A stretch of DNA of 64,000 bases, from assembly GCF_000226115.1 (NCBI RefSeq), contig NC_016461.1:2914001-2978000 (forward strand), in the 5' to 3' direction. A model generated the notes under the pieces. It was not told where the DNA came from, searched no databases, and saw nothing but the letters and a program-made list of their open reading frames with translations. The stretch comes from Thermothielavioides terrestris NRRL 8126. Taxonomy: Eukaryota > Ascomycota > Sordariomycetes > Sordariales > Chaetomiaceae. Positions within the stretch are counted from its first letter, which is position 1. Every line of letters begins with the position of its first letter. Below, in pieces: positions 32,931-45,688 of this stretch. The translations under genes were made by a program, and so were the position numbers.

Positions 32931-34754
32931 TTAGTCGCGATCCGAAGACATGTTCAGCCCATCTCCCAAGCCGGCCTCGACGACGCGCTCGTTGACAATC
33001 ACCGCATTGCTGCGGTTCGACGAGCCGCTGCTGACGCCGGCCTTCTCCTCCTCGTCGCGCGCGTCCCGGCCGCCGCCGACTCCGGCAGCGACGTCAACGC
33101 CGACCCCGGCAGCGACGTCAACGAGGCCATAGTGCATCGCATACTCCTCGATCTCGGCCGGCTGGAGGTGCGGCAGCTCCTTGGAGGCCTTCACGTACGA
33201 CATGTTCTCGACGTGGCCCTTGGCGAAGATGATGTCGATCTCCTCGAGCGAGCGGCGGGCCGTCTCGGGGTAGAAGAAGTAGATGACGGGGATGAAGCAG
33301 GCGTTGATGGCGGCGAAGAAGAGGTAGGTCCCCCATCTAATGTTAGTAACCATGATGGGCGTGACCATGACGACGAGGAAGTTGAAGAGCCAGTTGACGC
33401 ACGTGCTGACCGCGTTGGCCTTGCCGCGCGTCTTGACCGGGTTGACCTCGGCCGGGTAGAGCCACGGCAGCGGCAGCCACGTGGCGCCGAAGAAGGCGAT
33501 GTAGGTGAAGAGCCCGACGGCGGCGCCGCGGGCCGGCATGGGCCTGTTCGGGATCAGGCAGGCGAAGGTCAGGACCATGCTGAGGCACTGGCCGACCGTG
33601 CCGATCAAGAAGAGGCGCCGGCGGCCGACGCGCTCGATGACAAACCAGGAAGTCGTCGCGAAGATGGCGTAGACGATCATGTTCACGCCGCCCAGAAGGA
33701 GAGATACGTTGTGGGTCTGGTGAATTGACTGCTGGAACAGAATTGGAAAGTAGTAGATGACGGCGTTGCAGCCACCAATCTGCTGCATAAATTGCGAGCT
33801 GGCCCCGAGCAGCATACGCCGGAGATGCTGCGTCTTGCCGCCGGTGAAGAGCGTCTTGAGCGGCGTGCTCTTCTGACCGTATCCACCGGCGGCGCGCAGC
33901 GAGTCGATGATGACATTGCGTTCCAGCACTGTGTCCTCGCTCCCGACCTCGTATCCGCGGATGGCCGCGATGACCCGGTCGGCATCTTCCACACGCTGGT
34001 GGCTCAGCAGCCACCTCGGAGACTCGGGGAGGAAGAGCATCGGAATGGTGATGAACAATGCAAAAACGATCTGGAAGGCAATTGGAAACCGCCACACGAG
34101 GTCGTCTGGCCCGAATGACGCCCCGTATTCCAGCCAGTAGGCGATCAAGGTGCCGAAGGCGATGGTGCCGCCTTCGATGCAGATAAGTAGACCTCTGTTG
34201 CTCGTCTTGCTACACTCGGCTGTCGTCTGTCAGCGCGGCAATTCCTCCCGTCTGATCAGGTCGTCTTGGGCTTACTCACCTTGGTAAGTGGGAACAGTGG
34301 ACGTGTTGATGCCGTTACCGACCCCCATTACAACTCTTCCGCAAATGAATTGCGCGAGAGGGTTTTTTCCGGGGAACGCCGTGATCTGGATGATGACTCC
34401 GAAGAACATGGTGACGGCACCCAGGATGATTGCTCGACGTCGGCCGAGTATATCACCGACGCCGAGGATGAACATCGCGCCTGCAAGACAACCAAGCTCA
34501 TAGATGGCGGTCACAAGCCCCTGCATCGTGGAATCGTCCTTGGTTGCCGTGAAGACATTGTTGAACGCGGGAGCGGTGATAATGCCGGACATCACACTAG
34601 CGGAGAAGTGTCAGCGAAGGCGAGTACGCGGGCAGGACGGCGAGGACACTCGCCCTTGGTCATATCCGAAGAGAAGGAACGCCGTTGTCGACACAGTTGA
34701 GATCACTAGCGAGAGGGGCCTGCCCGAAAGGCCCATAAATGTGGGAGGGGTCAT
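32931..34754 (-). CDS. MFS sugar transporter (sugar porter family)
   Basis: Plasma-membrane 12-TM sugar:proton symporter family. Exons 34,754-34,654, 34,596-34,280 and 34,219-32,931; 568 aa. Intron 1 (34,653-34,597) has a GC donor (AAGG then GCGAGT), a GCTGAC branch and CTAG acceptor; intron 2 (34,279-34,220) is GTGAGT...CAG. Signatures: TTAFLLFGYDQGVMSGI in TM1, GDILGRRRAIILG (loop 2-3), VGNGINTSTVPTYQ-AECS, FPESPRWL near the centre, QIGGCNAVIYYFPILF in TM7, ERVGRRRLFLIG (loop 8-9) and FFYPETARRSLEEIDIIF at the end of TM12. The cytosolic C-tail contains VDVAAGVG twice. Substrate unknown: the family includes hexose, pentose and disaccharide carriers. Tail-to-tail with the GT69 gene across about 800 bp. 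Confidence 0.88.
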
Positions 34755-37650
34755 TTTCGACAACAGAAGAGGTTGAACAAGTCGGGAGGCAACAGCCCCG
34801 ACCCGAATCGACAGGCGGACAGAGGGGTCCCTAAGTAGGACCACGACGTGGCTGTCTCGTGCAACAGAGGGGCAGGGTGGAACGGATGGAGCCGTGGCCG
34901 CAGGGCGGTATCAGCCACCGTGGGGAAGGTTTGGGAGGAGTTGAGAGGATTCCGCCTCTTAGATGTGCACGAGTTGGCCGAGGTTGATTTCCGAAGTGGG
35001 ATGCATGTTCCTGGATGGCAAAAATGCAACATTAGACGATCTTGCTCCGGCGGGGGACGGTGCAAACATGCGCCAAATCCCGGCTTCAGGATTGGGATCA
35101 TCGGCGACACAAGTCCTATCCCTGCCGGAGTGCTCCAGATACGACGGTCATAGGCGGGCCGCGCGGCAGTTGTCGCCCAACGGCAGACCCTCCCAGGGCC
35201 CGGGAGGCCCACCGCGGCGGGGAGTGAGGTCATCCCGTGGATGCTGCAGAAACGGCAGCTTGGGGTCGCTTCGGCACCGTCAGACCGAGGCTTCATTCGG
35301 GGAGCGACTTGACGTCCAGATCCAGGGCAAAGAGGACTTCGCTCCTCAACCGCGGTACAGAGAACCGACTGTCCGTGGCATTTTCGCCGAACAGCCGAGC
35401 AATCACACCTCGCATCTACCACATGAGCGCGTTCGGCACGTAGGGTAGCACAGGAGATCTGCATGCTTCTCGAAATGCAGAAACGGCCGATGGTTGTCGG
35501 ATCTGAACCTGGAAGGAGGCAAGAGGCTGCTTGGCGCGGGAAAACAGCGGAAACGAACTCGGGAGGTTACGCTAGCGCCGGGTTTTGTCCGCCCAGTGGA
35601 GCCAACGTCGTCACACTGCCTACCTCTACCTACCAGGTAAGGTCCCACGCGAGTCAGGGCTGCCCTTGAGTACTTTGCCGACACCCTTGTGTGAGGGTTC
35701 AAAATGGGTCTGTTTTCGCTGAAATCTCTTCAACGAGGTTCTCTTTAGGGACACAACAGTTAATCGTAGCTGCATTGCGCGACAGCTTGAGGCCGGAGAA
35801 GTGGAAAATATTAGCTTTTCTGAAGGTACCTGATCTGAGGTGCATACTGCGTATATCAAGGTCCCTCCCAGGTTAGGACACGTCACTTGCGCAGGTCTGC
35901 GGGGAGACGACTTCCAATGTTGGTATGAAACCTTCAACCCCACATTGCACAGGATGAGTGCCACCTGCCTCAAACGCCCAAGTTTTCTGTTTTCTGCTTC
36001 TTCTCCGCTCGGGTTTCCAACTTGCTCCATACTTCGTCATTCCTAAATCTTACCACAGTAATCTGCGGAAGACCCTGATTTCAGCTAACGCTACTCTCTT
36101 TTCCAGGTTCCAAGCTGGTTCGTCCCCAGGACCCTACGGCCCTACGAAAGCAAGCACAAGCGGTCGCCGAGTTCCGGGCAGGTTCACTTTGCCCAAGAAG
36201 GGGACACACATTGCTTACCTACACAATGCAGCACCTCATCCAGCGTGCAGTCAGCAATTTCCAAGTGCTAAGTGTGTGCCAATGGCAGCATTTGTTCACA
36301 GGGTTTTCTTCTTCCCGCCATCACTACTACTGGCAGTAGATCGTTGCCTGGGCAATTAATCTGTCGGACCCCGACAGCGCAAGGCGAGTCGGTGAGTCTT
36401 GGCGTCGATGGCGAAAAACGGATCCGTAGCACTTTCAAGGATAAAAGCCAGGTGCACGCAGACGGCAATTCTGTCACAACGTGAGCGTAACTTGTCGTCG
36501 TGTTATGCACTATGCCCTCCCTTATTTCCAGGTTCTTTGGTCGATAGGTAAAGTCAGCGAGACCAAGTTGTGATTGTTCGTCAGGCTACAAAACAAGCGA
36601 CAGGCGGTTTGAATTTCTGGGTAAAAGCCGCCCTAACGTCGATGCCGAGGCGAGTCTCAATCAAGTTCAGTCCCGATCTCAAGTGCCACATTGCTGCGAG
36701 TCGCCGATGGCGATTCACGGCGCCACCAAATCTCCCTCCCGCCATCGGCCCCCACTCCGAAGGGCCACAGCAACTGATCCCGCTGTCCTTCACGCCGGTT
36801 CCGAGTTTGGGACCTGACTCGTGGCGAGGGAGGCGGATCAGCATTGCCAAAGCCGCTCTCGGTCCATCAGAGGAAGCGGCCCCGCCCCGGACGGGGCCCA
36901 GCCGGCGACCTCAAGGGGGAACACTGTGCCAATTGTCACCTTGGGGCTTTCCCTTCCGCGAGAAGGTGACCTTGAGCCTCTCTGGCGGTACAGGATTGGG
37001 ACATCGGGCGCTTTCTTTGGAAAACCGCCGCTTTCCTGCTACTCCCACGACCTGCCCTTGCGTCGGGTTGGACGGAGTCATGCAGTGATTCTGACAGAGG
37101 TCTTCGAAACTTAATAACCCAGGGAGCAGGCCCCGGTCGAGGAGAGCAGCACCACGGGTGCAGCGTGAGAGACACATAAGTCTCTCTTGCTCGCCGGCAT
37201 GTTGTTCCTCAACAGTGATTTGATGAAAACCCAGCAACGAGACTCAGGGGTGGCACCGTCGGAAAGGAGATAGGGGACGCCCATTTGATTAAATAATAGT
37301 AAATAGTTGTCGTCTCAACACCTGGATCATTATGTACTCCAGTGCGCAAAGTGCCAGTGATGAATACGTGGAATCCGAGTAGGGGCGCAGACGGTAAAGC
37401 CACACCATGCCCACAACAGCTCGCCAAGGAAGGGCTAAGCCACGGCTAAGAAGAGAATGGATCGACAACAGTTGAAACGCCCCGGAACAGGGACAAGGAC
37501 AAAGGCGAGCATAGTTGTTGTCGAAACCTAAGTATAACTATTCTGTTTGTTTTTCATCTCTAGGCCGCCTGGCCATTCACTCCTTCTCACACCCCTACCG
37601 CCTTCAAGCGGAACGAAAGCCGCATCCACGGGCACAGCAATCCTCCCTCA
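34755..37650. other. 2.9-kb gene-poor flank left of the Helitron
   Basis: No supported gene. Normal base composition and no RIP signature, in sharp contrast to the sequence from 37,690 on. Short open frames (for example 36,570-37,088 plus) lack motifs. Contains CCTACC/AGGTAAGG-rich short motifs near 35,622-35,645. Confidence 0.45.
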
Positions 37651-37679
37651 CTAGGGGTTGGCAGCCCGCTTCGCGGGCT
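37651..37679 (-). other. Helitron 3' terminus: hairpin plus CTAG
   Basis: On the minus strand: AGCCCGC, 3-nt loop, GCGGGCT, an 8-base spacer and CTAG at the end. Hairpins shortly upstream of CTRR are the replication-termination signal of Helitrons. Confidence 0.85.
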
Positions 37680-38101
37680 ACGCACAGCCATTTCAATCCT
37701 TTTTCTTGGCAGTGCCACAACCACCCACTTTTTCTATAACCACCCACTTTTTCCACACCTACACACCCACCTTTTCTAGCGTATACGACATTCATCCTAT
37801 AGAACCACGTATATCCGTTGCGGCTCGGCTTAGCGGCGTATTTATAAGCATTTACTAATCCGTTACCTCTTTTCTAGGCTTTTCCTAGGCTTTTCCTAGG
37901 CGATTAGAGCGAGTCTAACGTATATATAGAAGCTACCTACGTATAGAAGTAGAATCGCTATGCCTAGAAACTAAAAACCTAGATCCTTCGCAACGAACCG
38001 ACTAACAACTATATCGTCGCCAACTAACTAGCTATTGAATGTAACTATATATATATTAGCTCAATTGCTATATATAAATAGCGATTTTTAACGACTATTA
38101 G

Positions 38102-38368
38102 ATGCCTCTTATACTTTTGGACAACGAAGTAGACTCGCCTCTACTATCCGTCGAAGTGGATAAAGACGTCTAATATAGCAATACCCCCTATAAGCTACTT
38201 ATACCTATACCAACTACTATAGCGACAGACGTATAAGAGGAAGATAACGAAGCTAAAGATATAGCTATAGAAGTGTAAAGAGAAAGGAATAAAGGTAGCG
38301 AAATAAAAGTCTTAGTAGGTATCTTTACGAAGGACGTTATCCTCAAGGCTATATAAAACTTTCCTAAG
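38102..38368 (+). pseudogene. 5' part of a second Helitron-borne ORF, interrupted by the Gypsy element
   Basis: Plus-strand frame, opposite to Rep-Hel, starting MPLILLDNEVDSPLLSVEVD and continuing through TAA codons (probable former CAA) to NFP-K at the Gypsy target site. Joining 38,368 to 45,943 keeps the frame open as PTKYI-stop-DLLKFKVYSNL. Acidic and hydrophilic; no named domain in this part. Confidence 0.5.
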
Positions 38369-38617
38369 TGTTACGGACCGGGCTGTACCCGGGCTGGGTA
38401 TGTGGGGGCTACGCCTAGGATCCGCGGCGGCCCCAGGGCGGACCCATAGCGGGCCCACCTCGCACCCAGAATAACGTCGGCCCGAACCCACTCCCCGAGC
38501 CCCTGAAAACTCTACGTACAAGGACCGTAGCCTATACTTCTCCTTTTCCTTTCCTTAAGGTAGTTGAATAGAACATCGTACGCTTATCTATAAACGCTAT
38601 AAGGCTAGTACATTACA
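38369..38617 (+). repeat. Gypsy 5' LTR
   Basis: 249 bp, starting TGTTACGG and ending CATTACA (TG...CA ends). Aligns without gaps to the 3' LTR; the differences I checked are transitions, as RIP would produce. Confidence 0.92.
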
Positions 38618-38630
38618 GTTCAACTACCTT
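38618..38630 (+). promoter_or_regulatory. self-priming type primer-binding site
   Basis: TTCAACTACCTT at 38,619-38,630, directly after the LTR, is the exact complement of AAGGTAGTTGAA at 38,557-38,568 in the 5' LTR and 45,877-45,888 in the 3' LTR. In Tf1/sushi-type chromoviruses the mRNA 5' end folds back to prime reverse transcription; this arrangement implies a transcript start near 38,557. Confidence 0.7.
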
Positions 38631-38637
38631 CATATAA

Positions 38638-41600
38638 ATGGAGTAGCTATTACTTTCAGGTATAGACGAGAGTAGTATACTAGGCGTTTCGACGTCGGCA
38701 CCGAGCAGGCTAGACGCTACTATAAACAACCTAGGCGTCCTATAGGTCCTAGACCTAGATTAGGTCTATAAATACTTCCAACTCTTATAGGAGACAATTG
38801 TACGTTAGAATATAACTATTAAGGAACTTTATATAGCCTAGATTACTATAGCTTAGACTATAAACGCCCCTATAGTAGTAAACGCCTAGGCTTCGACGAC
38901 TAATACTATAGCTCTAGTAACTCCCTAAACGTAGTAGAAGCGCCTCTCTATAGGACAACCCTTCGACGGTAAAAAGGAGCTCTTTACTACCTAGAGGGCT
39001 ACAATAGTATACGTCCTAGTAGTGGACTAGGACTTTATTAGAGGTCTCTATAACCAATAGATATTCATTTAGAGGAACTTTAACTAGGGGGTCTAGGCCA
39101 AGGTCGTGGCCTTCTATAAATCAAAAGGACCTAGCTACAACTACGACCTAGGAGCGTTTCTCGAGTATCTTACGATAGTCTATATAGACCTCTATAAGTA
39201 GGTTATAGCTTTGATAGAGCTAGATATACTCTGCTAAGGAGACAACGAGCTATTCTCCTCCTTTATTATTTATTTTAAAGCGAAGCTATTAAAGGCTAGA
39301 GGACTCAATTAGAGCAACGAGGTACAACTTATTAGACTATAACAATGCCTTTCCCTAAAGTTAAAGTACATTGTAGTAGGATAGGGGGTCCTATAGAACA
39401 ACTACGTTATAGCCGTTATAAGGTACTACGAGATCGCTATCGACCTAGAGGCTCTCTATCTAGAGGAACGACACTAGTAGTCCTAGGGTAAGCGACCTAG
39501 GCCCAATATAGATATAGAGAAGGATATAGATAGAGATATACCGATAACTAGGATCAATACAACCTACACTGCCCTAACCTAGGGAGGAGCTAATAGGGGT
39601 CGTAGAAGAAAGTAGTAGCGGAATAGAGGAAAATGAAGTATAAATATACTATAGGCGAAGTAAATAAGTAATAAAGTATATATAGTACGCTAATAGGCTA
39701 GAGCCTATATCCGTTGTAGGTGCTAGGGCCACTTTATAGCTATTTGTCCTTTCGCCCTAGCTAAGAGACTAGCTCCTTAGGTTGATATCAACAAATTGGA
39801 GGCTAAGGAATAGATAGAGGAGGACTCTCCTTCTAAAGAGGAGAAGGGAAAAGAGTAGCCCCTATACAAAGTCTCGTATAGGGGCTGAAAGGACCTAGCT
39901 ACTTATAAAACGAGTTCGTAAAGATTAGAGAGAGAATAGATAAGCCCCTCTTTCTTATCTTTGTTTTTCTAAACTCCTCTAGTTTTATAAATATATAAGT
40001 AGATAGTAGATACTAGAGCTATAGAGCTATTAGCGAGAGAGTATATTAAAGATTAAGGATTGAGCAAATAAGTCTATCGACTCCCTATACCCTAGGTATT
40101 GTAGTTAAGGGGGTATAAATTACAAAGAAAATTATATATATCGCCTATATTACAATGGATATCAATAGGTAGATCAATGCTACTATATTCTATATAGTAC
40201 TAGGGCTAGCCTACAACGTTATATTGGGGCTCCCTTAGATAAACTACTATAAAATCGTACTAGACCTAGCTAATAAGGTCTTTACCGTCAATTTATAAAG
40301 CGGCCTATAGGTATATAAGTGCTCCTTATAATAGAAGGAAGCTAACGCTACCCTAATTATAGGCGTGGTATTTATAGGCTTAGCCTATAGGGTATAAAGG
40401 AAGAAGTTTAAAGGGGTATAAGATATATTCCTCGTTATTAATATCTATAAGATAACTACTATACTAGGAGTAGCCGTCTCCTAGCCCAATACTAACCTAG
40501 ACCCAAAGGTCGCCTTGCCAAAGGAGCTATATAACTTCGCTAACCTCTTCGATAAGAAGAAGGCGAACGACCTCCCCTCCTATCGAAGGAAGGCCAACTA
40601 TTATATCCGTCTTAAGATAGGCCTAGATAGAAAACCTCCTAAGCTTCTATAGGGACCTTTGTATAATATACCAAGGGACTATCTCCTAGAGATTTGGAAA
40701 TAGGTTATAGACCTATTGGATAAAGGATAGATCTAAGTAAACTCCTTATTGGTAGCTGCCCTAGTCCTCCTTATAAAGAAGCTAGGAGGAGGATAGAGGT
40801 TCTATATAGACTACTAAGCCTTAAACAAAATTACTAAGCAAGACTAGTACCCGCTCCCCCTAATTAAGGAGACTCTTCGGTCCTTAGCTAAGGCCAAATG
40901 GCTTATAAAGCTAGACGTTAGGGCTATGTTCTACTATATCTAGATAGTTGAAGGGGATAAGCACCTTATAGCGTTTCGTATAAAGTTTAGACTATTCGAG
41001 TAGCTAGTCTACCCCTTTAGGCTCGTAGATACTCCTATAACGTTCTAGAGATATATTAACAATGCCTTTGGTTTAACGCTAGAAGACTATATAACGATAT
41101 ATCTTGACGATGTTTTAGTATATTTAAGTAGGAGCTAAAAGGACTATATAAAGAAGGTATACGAAGTTCTCTAAAGACTGAGGGACGTAGGCCTTAACCT
41201 AGACCTTAAGAAATATATATTTGTAGTAAAGGAAGTTAAGTACCTAGGGTATATCGTAGAAGCTAGGGTCTATATCCGCCCTAACCCTAAGAAGATTAAG
41301 GCTATCTGTGAGTAGGAGGTACTCTACAAGGTCTAAGGAGTATAGAGCTTCCTAGGATTCGCTAATTTCTATTGCGACTTTATCCCCAACTTCTCTAAGA
41401 AGGCGGCCCTATTAATACGCCTTACCTATAAGAATGTCCTCTTCCGCTAGGGCAAAGAGGAGTAGGACGCCTTCGATACGCTTAAAGCTACGTTTATATC
41501 AGAGCCGATCCTCGCCTAATAGGATCCTAAGAGAGAGACGATTATAGAAGCGGACTATTCTAGTATAGCACTTAGTAGATACTTATCTTAGTAGGGAGAG

Positions 41601-43530
41601 GATAAAGTTCTTTACCCTATAGCCTACTACTCTATAAAACTAAGCTTTACCAAATATAACTATACTATCTATAACAAAGAGCTATTAGCTATTATCTTAT
41701 ATCTTAAGGCCTAGTCGACAAAGCTTTAGAGCGTAGTAGCCCCCTTTACTATCCTAACCGACTATAAGAACCTTAAGTATTTCACCTAGCTATATCCAAT
41801 TAGTAAACGGTAGGTCCAATAGACAGAGACGCTCTCCCTATTTAACTTCGAGCTAAAGTACTAGCTAGGATCCTAGGCCTTATACCCTAATATATTCTTT
41901 TAGTGTAAATAAGACGAGCCTAAAGATAGCTAGTATATCGTTTAGCTACTCCCTCTGATTAAAGTATACTAAACTAGCGTATAGGAGGAGGCTAGGTTGC
42001 CTATAGGAGAGACACTCTTCGAGGATAAGTAGCTTATAGCCCTATAGGACGAAGGTATTGTCAGAGATAAGCACTATACTTACTAGCTCTAGGCTATTTA
42101 CAATAGAGCTTAGAAGTTTCTAAAGGAGGCGAACGTAGTGTAAACCTAGATCGTAGACTACTCCCTTAATATATAAAATATACTCTAGTTCTATAGTCGT
42201 TTCTAGCTCCCTATATAGGAGCCCCTAACTACTATAATCATCTAGTAGATCTATAACTCAGTTATATCGAGATACCTAAGGTACAATAGGCTATTTAAAA
42301 TGCTTTAGAGAGATTACTACTAGGACTTTATATCGTCCAATGTAAAGTAGTTCATTAAGAACTATAACCAGTGCTACTAGAGCAAGATCTCCTAGTAGCT
42401 ACGTCAAGGGCTTTTACAACCTTTGCTTATCCCTAATCGCTTCTAGAAGCAGATCTCTATTGACTTTATAACCGACCTCTCTATAAGAGACGAAAGGGCG
42501 CCTAGCTACCTTATAGTGATTATCGACTGCCTCTCTAAATATATATAGCTTAAGGCGATATACTTAATAGGAGTAGAAGAGTATACCCTCTAGTTCTATA
42601 ACGTATAGTAGCGCTTCTATAGGTTCTCAACTTAAATTATAACCAACTATAGGTTAGACTAGTTAAGTAGGTTCTAGACTATACTATATAAGGCGATAGG
42701 GGTAGAGCAGCTCCTATTAACTTTTTACTATCCCTAGACAGATAGGGGAATAGAGTAGGTCAACTAAGAGGTATAGGCTATCCTTTAGATCTTCGTCTCC
42801 TTTATATAGTACAACTAGCCTAAATACCTTCTAGTCTATCAATTTGCGTTTAACAATAGGGACTTGTCTATAACTAGGGTAAGCCTGAACTATCTCCTCT
42901 ATAGGTTCGATATAAGCCCTATACAACTTATCACGATCTCGATAGCGCCTATAGCGACCTTAGAGGGCTATACTACTAGGTTCCTCTACTATTTGAAGGA
43001 GGGAATAGAGTAGACCTAAGTAGCTATCGTATATATATAGTAGTAGCAGTAGACGAATATAAACTGCTCTCGCCGCCTAGCTAAGAGGTTTAAGGTAGGG
43101 GACAAGGTATAGCTCTCTCTATATAATATAAAGACGAACTGCCCTAATAAGAAACTTAACTAGCTAAATGCTAAGTATAAAGTAGTTGTAGTACCTACCC
43201 CTTTAACGATAATGTTCAATATACTAAGTGGTCTATACCTGACCTTCTATATCGATTTAGTTAAGTAAATAGCCTCTAATCCGCTCTCTTTATAGAAAGT
43301 TATAGATAAGCGGCTAGACCCTATATAGGTTATATCGGAGGAGGGTATTCCTTAGTAGGAGTATAGGGTAGAGGCGATCCTTAAAGCTTAGAACGCTAGG
43401 GGGAAGGGAAACAACTATGACGTATACGTTAAGTAGGTAGGTTACAATAAACCAATGTAGGAGCCTCTAAAGAACTTCTTAGATACTACTATACTTAACG
43501 AGTTTAAATAGGAATAGGGAGACGTATAAT
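38638..43530 (+). pseudogene. Gypsy gag-pol remains
   Basis: Gag opens at ATG 38,638 (ME-stop-LLLSGIDESSILG) and contains a CCHC zinc knuckle at about 39,715-39,750 (C-R-C-stop-GHFIAIC). Pol continues in another frame: an aspartic-protease end AYNVILGLP (about 40,213), the RT core KLDVRAMFYY with IYLDDVLVYL at about 41,100-41,125, integrase ISIDFITDLS and IIDCLSKYI at about 42,453-42,540, and a chromodomain VEAILKA, NNYDVYVK-VGYNKP at about 43,368-43,460. Pol codons lie one base before the gag register, compatible with a -1 shift between them or with decay. More than a hundred TAG/TAA codons; no product possible. Confidence 0.88.
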
Positions 43531-43599
43531 ACAACGATAGGCTAGCGTCGAACCGAAAGAGGAAGGGAAAACGTAATATTTATATATAGACTACCCTAT

Positions 43600-44998
43600 A
43601 AGAAACGACAACGACAAAATGAATATAGCTCAATAGTACTACTAGGCGTATAGTTACTTCGATATATCCGGCTACAGCCTTATTATAAAAAGACGATAAA
43701 AGAAATATAAATGTAGGGAGATCCTAACGCGTTAACTAAGTCTACTTCCTCAAATATAGGTAGTTCTCTAGCCTTACCTTGGCGTCAACCCTATAGTACC
43801 GTGGGATACCTAGGTATAAGTTGATAGGAGGCAAGGTCGGTAGCCAACGTATAACCTGCTCTAGGATCTCCGAGGTAGGACGAGGGCGGATATTAAAATT
43901 GCTATAACTACTCTAGTCGATAGGTTAGTTCGATAGAGGATCGAGGTATAGGATAAAACGGGGACAAGGCTATAATAGGAGATAGAGCCGTCTCTAGCTC
44001 TACTCTATAGCCTTTTCGTCTCTAGATAGTACTAGGTCGCTAATAGGCAAATACGTAGTACCCTTATCCAACGATGAGAACACCTCTATAATTGGCTGTC
44101 TATTAGACCCGCTAGGGGTTTAGGGAAGAGGATTAGTGTATTTGCAACGGACGTATACGAGGTCCTTAGTAGGCGAAGACGAGTAGCGCTAGGGATATAG
44201 GGCGAAGAGGACTAGGGCAATGTCGCGCCTAGTGGAAGTCGAACCGTAGCTGCCCTATAGAGAGGGGCTAGACTATAGCGAACTTAAAATATAGTCGATA
44301 AGACGGTTGTTAGTGTTAACAATAGTTGTAATAGCGTTGACTAGGTAGTGTATTTCGTACTAATAGGCTTCTTTATTACTTATTAAGCGATAAGTTAAGC
44401 GGATAGCTAGCTGAGTAGAGGTGTTTAGGGAGAAAGTGGGCAAATTATAGGGCACTAAGGCCCTATAGTAGCTTAGCGTAGTAGGGAAGGCAACTAGGGT
44501 CTAAGGGACAGTGTAAGTCGGGGTCTATTTAATAGTAGATAGAGGAAGTAGTGCTAGCTAAGTAGGGATATAGTACGCCTATACGTTGTTAAAAGTAGTT
44601 TAGAAAGACTAAGCTAGCTTTTGGAATTTACGTTTAAGGACTATATAGTAGGTAGGCTATAAGCTCGTCTTCTTCTAAGCGGGGGTCTCGATAGCCTAGC
44701 CTATATTGTATATCCTAAGAATTTTCTTTAGACTAGACTAAAGGTAGAGGTTTATTGCCTATAATATAGAGTCCTATTTATATATTGTATAGGCCTTGTA
44801 ATATTCCTTATAGGATTTGCTATAGCTAGGGGTATATTCGACCTTAGTACTACTAAGGAGGCGAGCAATGTACTATATATAGAACTCTCCCTTGTCGAAG
44901 AGTAGTTCGTTTTCCTCGTTATCGGAGTCTCCTTTAACAATGAACCCGCTAATCGATAGTTTATCATTCTTCTAGCGATTGTTTCGGTTCTATAACAT
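43600..44998 (-). pseudogene. antisense ORF of the Gypsy element, unknown function
   Basis: On the minus strand, one frame from an ATG at 44,998 down to about 43,600 is interrupted only by TAG and TAA, with no TGA, as expected of a RIP-mutated former ORF. Recoverable pieces are SGFIVKGDSDNEENELLFD, LAIRLTYRLISNKEAY, PIIEVFSSLDKGTTYLPISD, EILEQVIRWLPTLPPI and LYLGIPRYYRVDAKVRLEN. About 450 codons. I recognise no domain. It lies between the chromodomain and the 3' LTR and runs opposite to gag-pol. Confidence 0.5.
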
Positions 44999-45688
44999 CG
45001 TAGTTAATAAACAACTTAGGTCTATAACGAGATTACCTTAAAGGCATTTACATTGCGGTCTTCGTTATTATCGCTACTAGGATAGTGGCCTACGCCCCTA
45101 CCTCTAAGAGTAGTAGTAGCGACTAACATTTTAGTAATCCTATATATAAACGCGATAAGTAAGTTTTAGGAACTGTATCGCTATTAGGGCGAGGGACAAA
45201 AAGACTTTGGCTAGAGCTAAGGTAGAAATGAGTAGTACGCTCGAAGATATAGACAGATACGTAGAGAGAATATAGGAGGAGGGGAACGTATACAAGATAG
45301 GATAGGGGGACGTTGTCGGCGTACGAAGAGGGAAGAAACTAGATCGTAAGAGAGGAGGGGGATATATACGTTGAGTATAAAAGGGAAACGTAAGAAAGTC
45401 GGGTTGTACAAGAAAAGGGGCTTTTAATAGCGACGAGCGGGGTCGAATCGTATATAATCAGTAGGTATACCCGATATAGCGTAGTTGCTCTGTATAAACG
45501 TGTAAGGAGAGGAGGGGGCTAATTAGCGGCTTGCCAAGGCGATATAAATAAATAACTCGAGCCTAGGCAGTAGGACGGCTACGAATAGTAAGATCTTAGT
45601 AGGCAACTACCCTGAACTTGACTACGCCGATGCTCAATATAGCGTCGTATATGCCTCAACTCGACCGCCTAGCGGGGCAGGGGGGGTA

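Noticed and set aside
44752..44967. 71-codon minus-strand frame MINYRLAGSLL in the Gypsy element
   Set aside because: It overlaps the long antisense frame in another register; the TGA-free, TAG/TAA-only frame is the better candidate for the former ORF.
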